A DNA stretch of 64,000 bases, taken from Membranipora membranacea. Its lineage: Eukaryota; Bryozoa; Gymnolaemata; Cheilostomatida; Membraniporidae. The stretch spans positions 26,162,001 through 26,226,000 of the forward strand of contig OU612065.1 of NCBI GenBank assembly GCA_914767715.1. The letters are read 5' to 3'. Each line of letters begins with the position of its first letter. Position 1 is the stretch's first letter. Below the pieces are notes generated by a model. That model did not search any database, was not told where the DNA came from, and worked only from the letters and a program-made list of their open reading frames with translations. The position numbers were made by a program, and so were the translations under genes. Below, piece after piece: positions 13,101 through 25,232 of this stretch.

Positions 13101-16100
13101 TAGATCCTCTATGTTCTTCCATAGTTGCCAAATGTTGCCTCTATGTTGCCAACTATTTGGCATCTATTTGGCAACTCTATGTTGCCAAATAGTTGCTTCT
13201 ATGTTGCCAAATCCATGCCATATTCCTCGTGCAAGTAGGCCATGTTAGTAAGAGAGATTGTGGTGGCTTTGGACGTAGGTTATGTGCTCTGTTGCGTTGT
13301 TCTCATCCACTCACTATATAAATCTCATCCACTGCATGCCTGAGACTTTCTATTGTAAATGACGTAATGGCTTCAACTATCAGTCATTGTTGTCACTATT
13401 AGTATATATCACACAATCAAGACACTATGTTATTTGATTGTTGCACATCATTGTTGTGAAGCCAGTCACACAACAGGAAGAGCAAGTAATACCAAGTTGC
13501 ACAATTTAACAACTAGAGGAGGACAATTTATTGGTAAATTGGCAGCCCTGTCACCAGTTTAAAATGAAATGAATCTTATTTTCATGGAACTCTGCTAAAT
13601 AGAAATGAATGAAAACATTAAATTGCTGATTTCTTGAACTATCATAGTTTTGCTAGGGTCATATCCATAACCATAGACTTACTGTATTAAAAAAAATATA
13701 AATGACAAGAATATATATAGATAAAACAGTCTTGATAGGATAATGATTAAGTAAAACTCTGTCAAAAGGTTACCAGACGTTGGTTTGAAATAATGAGTGT
13801 TGAGACTCCTTATTCTGTTAGATTATGGAAGTTTTTTATCCACCAATTTAGAGTAAGAAGCTGAAGTACGTCTCACAGCAAACAATCAAGAAAAGCACGG
13901 ACATGAAATCAAAACTAGAAGATGTTATACTTGGTGGAGGGAGCGCCAGGAATGAGTTCCTATCCAGAAGGAAACAGCAAAGCTCGACTTCTAATCTCAG
14001 CCCTGGTATGTACATATCTCTCATAGAAGTGTTGACGACACAGATATATATTATATGGATAAGGGGAACATATCCGACCCTGAAAAAGCGTATGGCTATA
14101 TATGTTTGTGTGCTGGAATGCATTTCTAGTATTTGATTGGTCCACAGTTACGTAGAGCTGACCACTTATAAAACTCAATACTCAATTCATAGTAATAGCT
14201 GACGATCTCTGTCCTAGATTTGTGAAATTGTGTTCACTACGAGGAAATCAGCATGTAGCCATAGTTATGCCTGTTACAAAATTACACAAATATTTTTGCA
14301 TTTTATTTAATGTAACATTCTCATTTGTAGCTGGTCAGGTGCCGCCCTCTCCACAGCCTGATGCTCGTCTGAGATGGCGTAAGGATCAGACACAGTGGAG
14401 ACAGGAGAGGGAGAGAGATGGTGAGAGAGTGAAAGCCTTCAGTGAGCCTGACTTCCTAGTGCTAGGTAACCTGGCTTCTGAGGTCTCTATGGTAACTCTG
14501 GATATGCTGGAGATAATAATCAGGGTATGTTTGTCTGCCAAGTCTCCCCAAGGAGTTATAGACAACTCCTTGGTCTGCCTTGCCTATCAAATCATGCTGA
14601 GTAAATCAAGAGCAGATATTCTAATTCTAAGATAATAGTGGTCTGGAGAGTTATCTGCTCTGACAGTGATAGAGAGTAGAAAACTTCCAAGATGCCCAAT
14701 TTTGTTTGTTGACTTTGTTGGTTAATTATGTGCACGTAATAATTGTGACTATATGCTAGCTGTTTGTTGAAGTATATTATGTTTTAAATTTGCTGTCTTT
14801 TGTTTGAATTAGCTCAGGTGGCCGGTGGTAGTTTTCAGCTGTTCTTATTCTCAAATTCTATTTCTTGTTACAGATTATTCAAGGTCACGACTCATTACAA
14901 AACCTGCTGACCAGTGTGCTCAAAGTATTACTCCATTGTCTCGCCATCAACCAGAGCTCCTACGCACTACAACATGCATTCGCTACTCAAAGAGCCTTGG
15001 TGACCAAGGTAAGTCTGTACTTATTTACTTGTACATAAACATGATTTTTTTTACATTCAATTTTTTTTTAAGTTTGTTTCCTGTGCAACCAATGAGTTAG
15101 TAATTCATATCAATCTATCTAACTCCTTGGTGTAATTTAATAAACTCTCAGTCATACCAAGGAATTGATGAAAAAGCCCATAAACCACCGAAAAAAAGAG
15201 TTTTCTCTATGTCTTCTACATCTATGGCACGGCTAAAACCAGATATATTTTCGGTTTGTAAATAATGATTGTGTTGTATTTCAGTACCCTGAGTTATTAT
15301 TCGAGGAGAGTACAGAGGCTTGTGCTGACTTGTGTCTACATTTACTCAGACACTGCAGCTCCAGTCTCAGCTCCACTCGATCTCACGCTGCAGCCTCACT
15401 CTATATGCTTATGAGACAAAACTTTGAGATCGGCAATGTGAGTAAATATTAAATGAGCACTTAGCTGCAAATCTAGGGTATCTCCAATACCAGCCTGGAA
15501 TCAGCTGAACTTTATTCTGTTTGATATTGTTGCACTGATCGCCCACATATTGTCTATGTCAAGGATATGTTGTATGCAGATTTAGTTGCACGGATGTTGT
15601 AAATTCCAAGGTTATTTAAATATGTGTAATGAGTCATTTCCAGAGTATTCTCTTCACTGCATTCATGTTGCTCCTAGGTGATACCAAATTATACAGCTGT
15701 TACAATATGGGCCCAGCAAAGTCAAAACGTGTCAAAACTCCATATCCCAAGTAGCATGTATGGTAAGGAACAGCCTAATAAACCAAAGGCTAACATTTGT
15801 TTGAGGTATTTACGTTAATCGTTGTGCGTTTGCCATTGTAAGAACATAAACATTGGTCAACAGCAACTTCATGTTCATATGTATGTTGTTTTTGTAGAAT
15901 TTTGCCCGAGTGAAGATGCAGGTGACCATGTCGTTGAGTCACCTCGTTGGGCAGAATCAGTTCTTCAATGAAGAGTTTCTAAGAAGTTCACTGAAAACCA
16001 TCCTGACATATGCTGAAAATGACCATGATTTACAGGAAACAACGTTCCCTGACCAGGTAAAAAATCTGAAATTCGATTTTGTTTTCTGTCGCTTTCTTTC

Positions 16101-19100
16101 CATGGCTAAATACTACTCAAACCACTCGAATGATTGTGATTTTGTGTCTGTATAAAATCCTATTGCAAAAAATTCGCCATGAATAAATTATTTAACGACT
16201 ACAGACTAGGAGTACGACACAAAGCAAACACTCTTAGCACAAATCACTGGTATCATTTAAATTGTGACAAAACTGATAGGAACATCCAGATCTGGCTAAC
16301 TCTTCATATGAGCCTTTTCGTGCTCTTCTTATGTGATACATTAATAATAGTTTTGGGCAGTAATATTTAATTTTATATGATATTTAATATAGTATTAAAT
16401 ATTATATTATAGTTTATAATAGATCTTTTATATAATACAATATTTGATGTCCTAATAATAATGTAGGCAGTAATTTATAGTATTTATTGTTGTATGCTAT
16501 GATGCATAGTATTAAATATTATATTTAATACTATATGATATAGAGTTTGTTGTATCTCCTATTTTATAATATTATCCAGGTTAGGGAGATGGTATTTAAT
16601 CTACACATGATATTATCTGATACGGTGAAGATGAAGGAATTTCAGGAGGACCCTGAGATGTTGTTAGATCTGATGTACAGGATAGCTAAAGGCTACCAGA
16701 ACTCTCCTGATCTTAGGCTCACATGGCTACAGAACATGGCTATCAAACACACCGAGGTAAAGAAAATGCACTGATGATTGCTATAAGTATAAACTGATAA
16801 CTCTGAGATGTGATAGAAATTTTACCTCTGAAAATAAATGTGGGCTTATGTTAAGTCCTAGACTCGGCAAGTTTCCTGTAATACGACTGATTCTCATATA
16901 ACTTTCGTACGACATGTTTCTTTGTTCTTGCCTTTGAAAAATCACAATACAATGTGACCATTTATACTGCATAGGTACTAACGTTTCGCTGCATTGAGTG
17001 CTCGGCTTGAATACCATTCAATGCAGTCAGCGGATCTATATATAACAAATTATCTCAGGCACTGGCATTAAAAGATATAATTATCCCTACAAAATTGCTG
17101 TTACACTCATGATGTGTGTTCTTTTCTTGTAGAACGAGAATCATGCCGAGGCTGCAGAGTGTTATGTTCACTGTGCAGGACTTGTGGCTGAATACATGAG
17201 TATGATTGAAGAGAAACGATATCTACCTGTTGGTTGTGTAGGCTTCCAGGTATGTGGCATGCATGGGATACACATGAGACTAATGAATTTGTGCAGGTCC
17301 ATACCAACTTGGTTGGTGAATAAGTGCAAATGATTCGACGAGGTATATCTCATGCCTCTACCCCTATTGTTGGCAGCTTTTTACCTTTCGACTATGGCTG
17401 TGGCCGTTTGCTAATGAGGATTGTCAGAATTTGGGGAAAAAACCATCATGAAGGAGACCTGCGGAGGCATCACAGAGTAAGGCTGATGCTACAATTGAAA
17501 GAGTTCGGTAAATTATAGTAAAGATTTAGTTTCAGTTCTCTCCCCATGTTCATAAAGGGGGCAACTCTCAAGCTGCTAAGCCTGAATTGTCAACACATCA
17601 TAAGTTTTTGTGTGCACCACCGCATTTCAAACTCATACTGTCATTATAGAAAATCTCACAAAACGTATTGGAGGAGAGCGCAGTTTCTGATGACGTTGTG
17701 TCACCTGATGAGGAGGGTATCTGCACAGGCAGAGCATTTACTGATGCTGGCATTATTACTTTACTGGAGCAGGCAGCCAACTCATTCTCAAAGGTAAGTA
17801 GCAGTTCGTTACTTCATATTGAGACCCGCACTTATGTAAAACAGCGTTAGACCAATGAACTCCCTCTGGAGGGAGTTCATTGGTTAGACAGTGTTAAAGT
17901 TGATTTAAAAATATCTGTCATTGACTTGTTTGTTCAAGTGTCTCGCACCTGTTTTTCCATCAGAATGTTCTTTATTTAGGAATAGGGCTGCACGCGACTA
18001 GGATTTTTCATGGCAATTTCTTTCCATTTATTCTTAGATTGAATTATAGTTTTCTGACAATATTAATCAGCTTTTGATGGTCAAATAGGTGAATCTGAAA
18101 ATTTAATGACACTTTATATATATCTTTAAATTTATGGTTATGAAAACTTGATTTACTGAGTTGACCTAGCTAAATCAGTTTATAACTTGATTGGTTGTGC
18201 AGCCCTAAATTGAATACAACTTCTTGTGCATATCATAATCAAAGATACTAAATACCCAGTTTATTATCTTTAATACAGTAGGGAATAGAAATTAAACAAG
18301 TTCCTTTTTATGTGTGTGCTAAGGTCAGTGATGATCTATTAGGTCAATATTTAATAACAGATAACCTCTGAAGGTGTTAATCATAGGTTTAGGATTATAA
18401 ATAGACATGGTGTAAAGTATCAATATATAAATATTGATACCAGCTAGACTGTGAGATTTATTCTAGTCTGATCGTTATCCTTATAATTATTATAATGATC
18501 ACATGAACTTTCATTCATGGTCAGAAGTACTTTCATTGATGGTCAAAGGTACTTTTGCTCATGGCCAAGCATACTTTTCCACTTTTCCTTATATATTTAT
18601 GCTTGAATGAAATGCGTGAGAGAAAATTGTTTATTTCTGGATTTACTAAGGTGTTTTGTTGGGAGTATACAGTCATTTATATGATCAATATAAGAAATAG
18701 TATTATGCTGTGATTTAGTTTATGGTCTGGTAAACAACATACCATCCTAAAATTACATATTTTTTGATGGCCAGTCATACTTTTACCATGGTCAGTTGTA
18801 CTTTCACGAAAGGTCAGGTGTACCTACACTCATATGTTTGAGATAAAATCACAGGCCTCCAGTATTGGAGACACAATGGTGTTTTGTTGGGAAGATACAG
18901 TGATTCGATACCATAAACATGCAAGTATCAAGTATTATTAATGATATGTTCATGTATCTCAACAACTGAGTTTATTATTATGATGGTTTGGACATGTGGC
19001 AGTGATCTATATGGTCTGCGATTAAATTTGTCAGACAATGTTAGATAATTTTAATCCTGGTTCTGTGTACTTTTTGTGCTGGTTAGGTGTACTTAAAACA

Positions 19101-22100
19101 TATTCGGTGATATAGAACCCCTTTCTAAACTTGAGTGATAAATCGGTAAACTCATGTTGAGCCTTGAAATGATGGCAGGTCTGGTCACAGTATTTACCAA
19201 CAAAGATCTCCAACACCAGGGAGAATTCTCCCTACTCACACTCAAATTGTGATAATTAAAACTCAGATCAACAAATAGCTGCCAAAAAATAAAAGCAAAT
19301 GAACAGAACAACAGTGGTGTAGCTCAGCAAATAAATATGTCATATATAGCAGAAGGAGTTTGAAGTGCCATGTCACCCCTTTAGCCTCTACATCCCTGTA
19401 ATCAGTGAACTACAATGCCCCCTTACCTGCAGTGTCTATACTTATTAGAGCAAACAGACCATCAACTACTACTGTAATGTACCTACGGATAGTCAGAAAT
19501 TCTCACAGTAAGGCAAACATTGAAATGCGTCAAAAATTTATTACCACAAAACTAGCTTATAATATAAATAATATAAAGAGAATATAAAAAACTCCCTCTG
19601 AATAGTTAACAACGTTAATCCACCTGTGCAATGACCTATTTCTAAACTCTTATCTTCTACTGGTACTCTGGGTTACTCCAGTCGTATAAATTTATCCACC
19701 CCTTTTTTGGTTATCTACATCCAATTGATTGGATCTAACACCTGGGATGGATATATCAAGAAATGTTGATAATGAAGGGGAAGGGGCACCGATTCGTTAT
19801 TCCTTCAAATGCATCAAAATATAAATCTCGTGTTAATAACAGGGCCAACAAACACTCAAAGGCAAAACTGTCGTGTGTATATTATATTATATCTATCATA
19901 TCCTTGGGTCACCATATGTCATCAATTTTAACCATAGTCTAGAAATGGATGTGAGGGGTACACATCATATTGCTTGCTCCACCCCTGTCCTGCTCATGTA
20001 CAATATATCTCCTGTTATTGTAGGCTGGAATGTACGAGATGATGAATGAGGTGTATAAGATACTTCTCCCCATCCATGAGTCATATCATGATTATGAGAA
20101 GCTGGCTGTCGTACATGAAACACTACAACATGCTTTCCGTAACATCATCAGTAATGTAAGTTTTCATTCTGATCTGACATTCTTGGGGTGTTTGTTACTA
20201 TATCTCTTTACAGTTGGTTTGATCCCCCCCTTCTCCCACCTGCTCCCCTCCATTACTGTTTTAATTTTACAACTGTTTTATATTTTCTATAACAGGGGCG
20301 TAATTAAGTGGTTTCCTTTCTCTTTGTCATAATTGTAACATGCAAAATTTGATAGCTTCGTTTGTCATGCATGGCATCACCCTTTTATTATCCACTCCAT
20401 TGATAATATTTGTGGCCAATCAAACTTGATCATCAAATTTGTCATGGGTACAAGCTCTAGCAAATAGTGGTGTATCTGAACGGTGATATTATTACGAGGA
20501 TTACGTAATTGACCGATGAACACATATTTTTCTTGATCTTGAATGCAGGAGGGGAAGCGAATGTTTGGTACATACTTTCGTGTTGGTTTCTATGGTGCTA
20601 AATTTGGAGACCTCAATGGACAGGAGTTTGTCTACAAAGAACCAGCCATAACCAAACTACCTGAGATTGCTCACAGACTCGAGGTAAAATTCTACTTGAT
20701 ATATTTTTATACTATAAATTCTTTTATTTATATAAATTCATATAAATTCTGCTATTTTATATTATTCAGTTGTTGAAGGTTATCATTTTGACTATTGGTA
20801 TACATATTATCAAATATGATCATAATGTTATTGATACAAATTTACCATTCACGCGTATGTAAATGATGGAATGCAGAAAATTATTATCCAGTTTGACAGC
20901 CACTACATTGTGCATTGATTTCTTATAATTGTAGAGTTTTTACGGTGATCGGTTCGGACATGAAAATGTCCAGATCATCAAAGACTCTAACCAGGTAGAA
21001 GTGGAGAAGTTGGAGGTCGGGAAAGCTTACATGCAGCTCACCTATGTAGAACCTTACTTTGATGTGTATGAAACAAAGAATAGAATAACTTACTTTGACA
21101 AAAACTATGATCTGAGTAAGTCGACTTTGCCCCTTTGGATATACCTTTTTTTTGCAATCTTTTCAAGTTATATAGGAGTTGTCTTTCAGCGTTTATTGTG
21201 AGACTACTCAATGAACTCTCTCTTCCTCAGGAATAACAACACATAGGGATTGTGGGTGTGGCCAAGTGTGATGTCCTAGGACCTAGACAATTGGCCTATT
21301 TAGTGTCCCTTATAATATAGGCTTAATAGATTAGGTCTATATAGGAATATTCGGCTTTCCATTGTGTATGCCACTAAACAATAGAAAATAAACAATTCAT
21401 TGGACTACTCTCCATGAGTGAAAATCATAGATATAAAAACAGTAAAAACTATTTTTATAACTATGGTGATAATGTATTCATGCAAGGACTCCTTGATTCA
21501 TGTCTGACTATGGCACACTATGGGAATAAAAATTTCAGTCCTGCATTTTCTCATACTGAAGTAGCGGAAAGTGAATTCAACAATTGCTCTTAACTTCCAA
21601 TAATGGCCAACAATAGAATTGAACTCTGAAATCAACAATCAAGTCATTTTGTTGTCCGGAATAATGCTTCTATTGTCATCGTAATGCAATTTTTCAATGA
21701 AGCCTTCTGTTCCTTACGGATGTTTTAACCCCTAAACTCTTGCCACTGACAGATGCCCCCCTCGGATTAACAAAACTTGTTATGTATTGTAGGAAGGTTT
21801 GTCTACTCTACACCATTTACACTAGAGGGTAAAGCTCACGGCGAGTTGGTGGAACAGCATAAAAGAAAAACAATCCTTACAACTGCTCAAGCCTTTCCTT
21901 ATATCAAAACACGGATCACAGTCATACACAAAGAACAGGTGAGTGATATGAATTTGGACTTTTTGTATATAATATCATTGTATCAAACTATATATACCTC
22001 AAACTTTATTAGCGTGAAGAGAAACTTATAGAAATCAACTGGCACTGGTGATTTTTCAAACCAATCAGATTCTTCAAGAATCACTTATTTTTTATTTCAT

Positions 22101-25100
22101 TAATTTATTTTTCAACGTAATGTTTATTTTCCTTTTAACAGAAAATCCTGGTGCCAATAGAGGTGGCTATCGAGGACATTCAGAAGAAGTTGAAGGAGTT
22201 GGGGGCTGCTTTGGCTATGGCCACTTTAGACCCTAAGATATTACAGATGGTATTACAGGGCTGTATCGGTACTACAGTCAATCAGGTAGGGCTATGTCGC
22301 TAGTCATAGCTGCTTAGGATGTCTTACTGATACTGGCAGATGCTTGCTACAAAGTTTACAATATTTTCTTGTTCCTGCCTCAAATTCCCTCAGTCCATGG
22401 AATTCCAGCATGTATCCAATGGCTTTTGATGCCGTTAACAAATTTTGCATGGGCAATTCAATTACTTGATGTCATAGTTGGAGATAATCTGGTCGTTGAT
22501 GCTTAGGTGACTTTTGTGCTGCCTGAGAAAAGATCTGATAATAGTTTTCCGTACCGAAATTCCCGCTTTATTCTCTGAGATTGAGATAATATGGTTGTAT
22601 GAAAACCCTGTCATTTCTATGATTACAGGGACCTGTTGAGGTGGCCACAGTGTTCCTGACAGAGTTAGCTGAAGGAAGGATAACTGCTACCAGGCATCAT
22701 AATAAGCTCAGGTTGTGCTTCAAAGACTTCCTCAAAAAGTATGTGATTGATAACTTAACATCTGACAGTTAGCAAATGTTGTCAATATTCTTCCGTCCAT
22801 CAAATACAAAATCTGGCATGGCAGTGAAACTTGGGATCCATTCGTCGCTACTAAGTTTATTAAATGAAATGGTCATGCTTATAGCTGCTGTTAAAACCAA
22901 TAAATGTATGTTTTTAAGAAATACAGTCGATGCCTGTGAACACTTAATACCTTGTCAATTTCAGGTGTGAAAATGCATTACATAAAAATAAGAAGTTGAT
23001 CACTGAAGATCAACGGGAGTACCAGCGAGAGTTGGAGAAAAACTATGTGAACATTAAAGAGAAACTGACGCGGATGATTTCACCTCAGCATAATCAGGCA
23101 CACCTCAACGGCGCAACGTCACCTAACAAGAAGGCCAAGGCCAAAAGCAAGTAAGTTGACATTGAGCATTTGACCTGCATCGTAATTTATCAAGTAAGGT
23201 TCTAAAAATGTAATGCTTTTTAAAATTTTGATTTATTTTCGGAATTATTTGGTTTTATCGTTCATAAGATTTATTAGTAATTGTTAAACCTGTTGATGAC
23301 TTACCTGGAGTATTCACTAAATATTCTATCAAATTCGTTTTAAGGTAACCTGTCACATGTCAGGTTGAGTAAGTTTTCTCTCTCTGCACTGCAGCTTTTA
23401 GCTAATAGGCATGCCTTTTGATCAGAATGATAGCATGATAGCATAGTTAAAAATATTTGGGTCAACTGTTTTGATAGCAAAGTCAAAACGCTGCGCAGCA
23501 GCTTAGTTTGTAAGTTAAACATTGTAGTCCCGCTTTGCATATCTTGGAATTAGCAATAGGTGGTTTTGCTTTGATTTACTGTTTGACCCTGCAATAAAAG
23601 AGGATGGGTTTTTATTGCCTTTAAACCTTGTCAGTGTAGTAACGTATACAGATACGAACATATGTTCACAGAGTAAGTATCCTTACTCTGTGATATGTTA
23701 CATAAAGAAAGAAATACTGTTGGATACCGTGAAATTCTTTTGACATTGCATGTCTTCTAATTCTCTGTGTTGTATTTTATCTATCATAATAGCTTAAATA
23801 ACAGCTTCCGTTCAGATGTAAGTGTTGCCACCGCATTTGGCAAATGGTAAAAAGAATGGTTTAAGAAAGCACACGGCTCTATGAACTTAATACCACTCCT
23901 CCACTCCACATCACTCCACAATTCTGCCCTTGTATTAGTAGTGTCTATCCAAATGATTATTAAAATTTTTCTCTGACATCCAAAGTTTAGGGTGAAAGCT
24001 GTACTTTTGAGAGCCATGAGTTTCCAAGTTGATGGATGTGAAAATGATAAGAACAGGGTATAAATCAGAAAGAATGAATGAAAGAATGATGTGACATATT
24101 CGACAATTTTAGTGGACTTGCCGACTTTCTATGAATTTTTCTTTTATTAGGATTATGATGTTTTGACTCTTTAGATTACCTGTAGTGACACCAGCTGTTT
24201 TGTCTTGATTGGGTATGACAGTGATAGCCTACCAAATTATGATTTACACCATCCAAAGTATAATTTATTAAGACCCAAACCTAAGACCTGACATGATTCA
24301 TTCATTCTTTACCAGAACTCTTTTTGCTCCTGTCCAGCCAATCATGTTTTTCCATTAATATCACTACTGTCTTGACAAGGATATTGAACCCACAGTGTCT
24401 GCAAACACACATCAACTCGCATTTCGCTTCTATCAGATTGAATTATACTCTCCTTTGCTGATAATGTATGCAATGCATGGCAGTCCTTGACAAATGCATC
24501 ATTCTTCTGGGTTAACTGCATGGATTGCTTACGGACATCCAACTCCTTGATTTGCACAGTCAAATTGTTGAGAAAGTTATTTTTAATATAACAAGGGATA
24601 TCTACTCTCTGTCACATCACAGACTGAGCTATACAAGACTTTCTAAGTAGCACAATCACCATTGGGAGGCAGTTCAATGACTTTATGGTAGACTATAAAT
24701 TTGCTTCATTCGGAATTGCTTCCCTGCTGATCAGAGGGAGAAGAAATTCCGAATGCAGGCAAACTTGGTCTACATTTATGGTGATAGCCACTCAGTTTCT
24801 GTAAGTTATCTGATAACAAATCTATAAATAGATATTTTGTGTTTGTAGAGAGGTAAGGAAGAGCACCTCTCCGATGAAAGCGTTTCGGTAGCAAGAACTC
24901 ATCAGCAGAAGAAATCTCCCATATCAGATACCTCCGCGTCTTCTCTGACATTGGTAACAAGTATATTAGCTGATGTGATCGGATCTGGTCAGGCTCGACC
25001 AGCTTTAGTTAGACAAGCCTCAGTACAGAGCCCTGAATCTGACTCAAGCTTACATAGTCTATTCAGTTATCAGTTTATAGACTCAGCATCTCGCTCACCC

Positions 25101-25232
25101 AGTACGGCGAGCAATACTAGCCCTAGTTTCCTCACACAATCAACTCTCAGTCCTGTTATAGAGTCTCATGAGAGACCCTCCACCCCTACTTCCCTGCATA
25201 TCAATGAGATTACCGAAGGATCACAACTCTAA
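1125..25232 (+). CDS. DOCK7: DOCK6/7/8-class guanine-nucleotide exchange factor, 3' part of gene (31 exons)
   Basis: DOCK proteins activate Rac/Cdc42-type GTPases through a DHR-2 domain and bind membrane lipid through a DHR-1 (C2-like) domain. Exons, all GT-AG with matching phases: 1125-1345, 2471-2727, 3501-3680, 5288-5435, 6218-6369, 6943-7196, 7937-8083, 8383-8558, 8848-8868, 9280-9516, 9857-9970, 10349-10629, 10953-11235, 11554-11736, 12661-12927, 13852-14005, 14331-14524, 14874-15008, 15285-15437, 15898-16056, 16580-16756, 17133-17249, 17650-17793, 20024-20155, 20549-20683, 20935-21115, 21793-21938, 22142-22285, 22629-22738, 22965-23150, 24851-25232. The roughly 1,855 residues align along their whole length with vertebrate DOCK7 as I remember it ([56 protein letters not shown]). 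About 450 N-terminal residues lie outside the window. Class assignment is firm; which of 6, 7 or 8, or a single pre-duplication gene, is not. An extra exon in 23151-24850 cannot be excluded. Confidence 0.95.
1346..2470. other. DOCK intron of 1.1 kb, nothing recognised
   Basis: It separates the exons ending SFFKQ and beginning [10 protein letters not shown]. The donor is GTTGGT and the acceptor TTTTGTAG. The 76-codon open frame at 1466-1696 has no recognisable product and no exon-like boundaries matching the DOCK frame. Confidence 0.5.
2743..2990. repeat. Imperfect tandem duplication just inside a DOCK intron
   Basis: AGCGCTCAAACTGTG occurs at 2743 and again at 2869. Each copy is followed by a GG-CTGGTAGTAGCAT segment and an AAAGTGG-type segment, giving a period of about 126 bp. 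It starts about 15 bp after the exon end at 2727. AGCGCTCA recurs at about 7504 and 8094 in later DOCK introns. Confidence 0.6.
3336..3490. repeat. Two-copy 82-bp tandem repeat abutting a DOCK exon
   Basis: GGCTCAAGATTGTATATTAT at 3336 is repeated with changes from 3418. Both copies contain TATTAGACCAGC, CCCATT and GACCACTTTT. The second copy runs up to the acceptor of the exon at 3501, so the duplicated unit supplies the pyrimidine tract region. Confidence 0.65.
3681..5287. other. DOCK intron of 1.6 kb, nothing recognised
   Basis: Intron between the exon ending VAYHN and the exon starting NPDFYDE. The phase-2 junction (AA|G) makes lysine. No repeats with clear ends and no coding similarity were seen; the open frame at 4498-4761 is low complexity. 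Confidence 0.5.
8848..8868 (+). other. 21-nt micro-exon in the DOCK gene
   Basis: A 21-base phase 0-0 exon encoding RPPAQIQ lies between a TATAG acceptor and a GTAAGT donor. It sits in the variable linker between the exon ending SGVNK and the exon starting [10 protein letters not shown]. The splice signals are good and both neighbouring exons are phase 0, so including or skipping it keeps the frame. The linker is poorly conserved, so homology cannot confirm it. Confidence 0.6.
13107..13210. repeat. Degenerate minisatellite in DOCK intron
   Basis: Repeated TCTATGTTGCCAA / ATTTGGCAAC / AGTTGC words are arranged partly as inverted copies (TTTGGCA against TGCCAAA), so the single strand can fold locally. 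It lies in the intron 12928-13851. Confidence 0.6.
16360..16560. repeat. AT-rich palindromic tract in DOCK intron
   Basis: Almost pure A/T with nested palindromes, the clearest being AGTATTAAATATTATATT followed by TAATACT, centred near 16521. It ends about 20 bp before the acceptor of the exon at 16580. Confidence 0.6.
17851..17884. repeat. Perfect 16-bp inverted repeat (hairpin) in DOCK intron
   Basis: ACCAATGAACTCCCTC at 17851-17866 and its exact reverse complement at 17869-17884 are separated by only two bases. It lies about 60 bp downstream of a DOCK donor site. The transcript could form a stable hairpin close to the 5' splice site; this is inference. Confidence 0.8.
17983..18207. repeat. 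hAT-like MITE in DOCK intron
   Basis: The ends TAGGGCTGCACGCGACTA (17983) and TTGATTGGTTGTGCAGCCCTA (to 18207) are imperfect inverted repeats of about 20 bp. The TAGGGCTGCA terminus resembles hAT-family ends. The interior is AT-rich and non-coding. No clean 8-bp target duplication was found. Confidence 0.5.
18500..19100. repeat. Diverged tandem duplication with ~24-bp subrepeats
   Basis: GTGTTTTGTTGGGAGTATAC near 18651 recurs as GTGTTTTGTTGGGAAGATAC near 18890, a period of about 240 bp. Both are preceded by clusters of ATGGTCA-N-GTACTTT words (18503-18590 and 18768-18830). A weaker third cluster lies near 19060. Confidence 0.5.
24342..24563 (-). other. Minus-strand coding-like fragment in DOCK intron, unidentified
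   Basis: A 73-codon open frame on the opposite strand to DOCK has a balanced, heptad-like composition ([15 protein letters not shown] then [14 protein letters not shown]), unlike the low-complexity frames elsewhere in the introns. No family is recognised and no flanking exons were found, so it may be chance, a TE relic or a retrocopy fragment. Confidence 0.2.
24697..24770. repeat. Palindromic MITE, family A, copy 1
   Basis: TTTGCTTCATTCGGAATTGC on the left is mirrored by GAAATTCCGAATGCAGGCAA on the right around a short core. It belongs to the same family as 27373-27480, 28658-28772, 49950-50095 and 63771-63842. This copy ends about 80 bp before the acceptor of the last DOCK exon. Confidence 0.65.
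24851..25232 (+). other. Final DOCK exon: long Ser/Thr-rich C-terminal tail
   Basis: The last exon adds about 127 residues, rich in Ser, Thr, Pro and Gln, ending [11 protein letters not shown] and a TAA stop. The acceptor is set at TAGAG before 24851 because that restores the frame after the phase-2 donor at 23150 (AA|A = Lys). Using the first AG (24848) would shift the frame. Remembered human DOCK7 ends in a short basic tail soon after the DHR-2 region, so this low-complexity extension looks lineage-specific and probably disordered. Confidence 0.75.

Larger units (their letters stand above)
17794..20023. other. Longest DOCK intron (2.2 kb) with nested repeats
   Basis: Intron between the DHR-2 exons ending QAANSFSK and beginning [12 protein letters not shown]. 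It holds a perfect hairpin (17851-17884), a hAT-like inverted-repeat element (17983-18207) and a diverged internal duplication (18500-19100). No coding sequence is recognised; the minus-strand open frames near 19031-19311 show no family resemblance. Confidence 0.55.
15898..23150 (+). other. DHR-2 (catalytic GEF) block of the DOCK gene
   Basis: Eleven exons encode the catalytic DHR-2 region and its lead-in, about residues 1185-1728 of the visible protein. Recognisable stretches are [52 protein letters not shown]-type lobe-B sequence around 20560-20640, [26 protein letters not shown] and AFPYIKTR. The lobe-C segment [13 protein letters not shown] keeps a valine where DOCK GEFs carry the nucleotide-sensor valine (family knowledge), so the domain is probably active. 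Introns here range from about 0.2 kb to the 2.2 kb intron 17794-20023. Confidence 0.92.
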
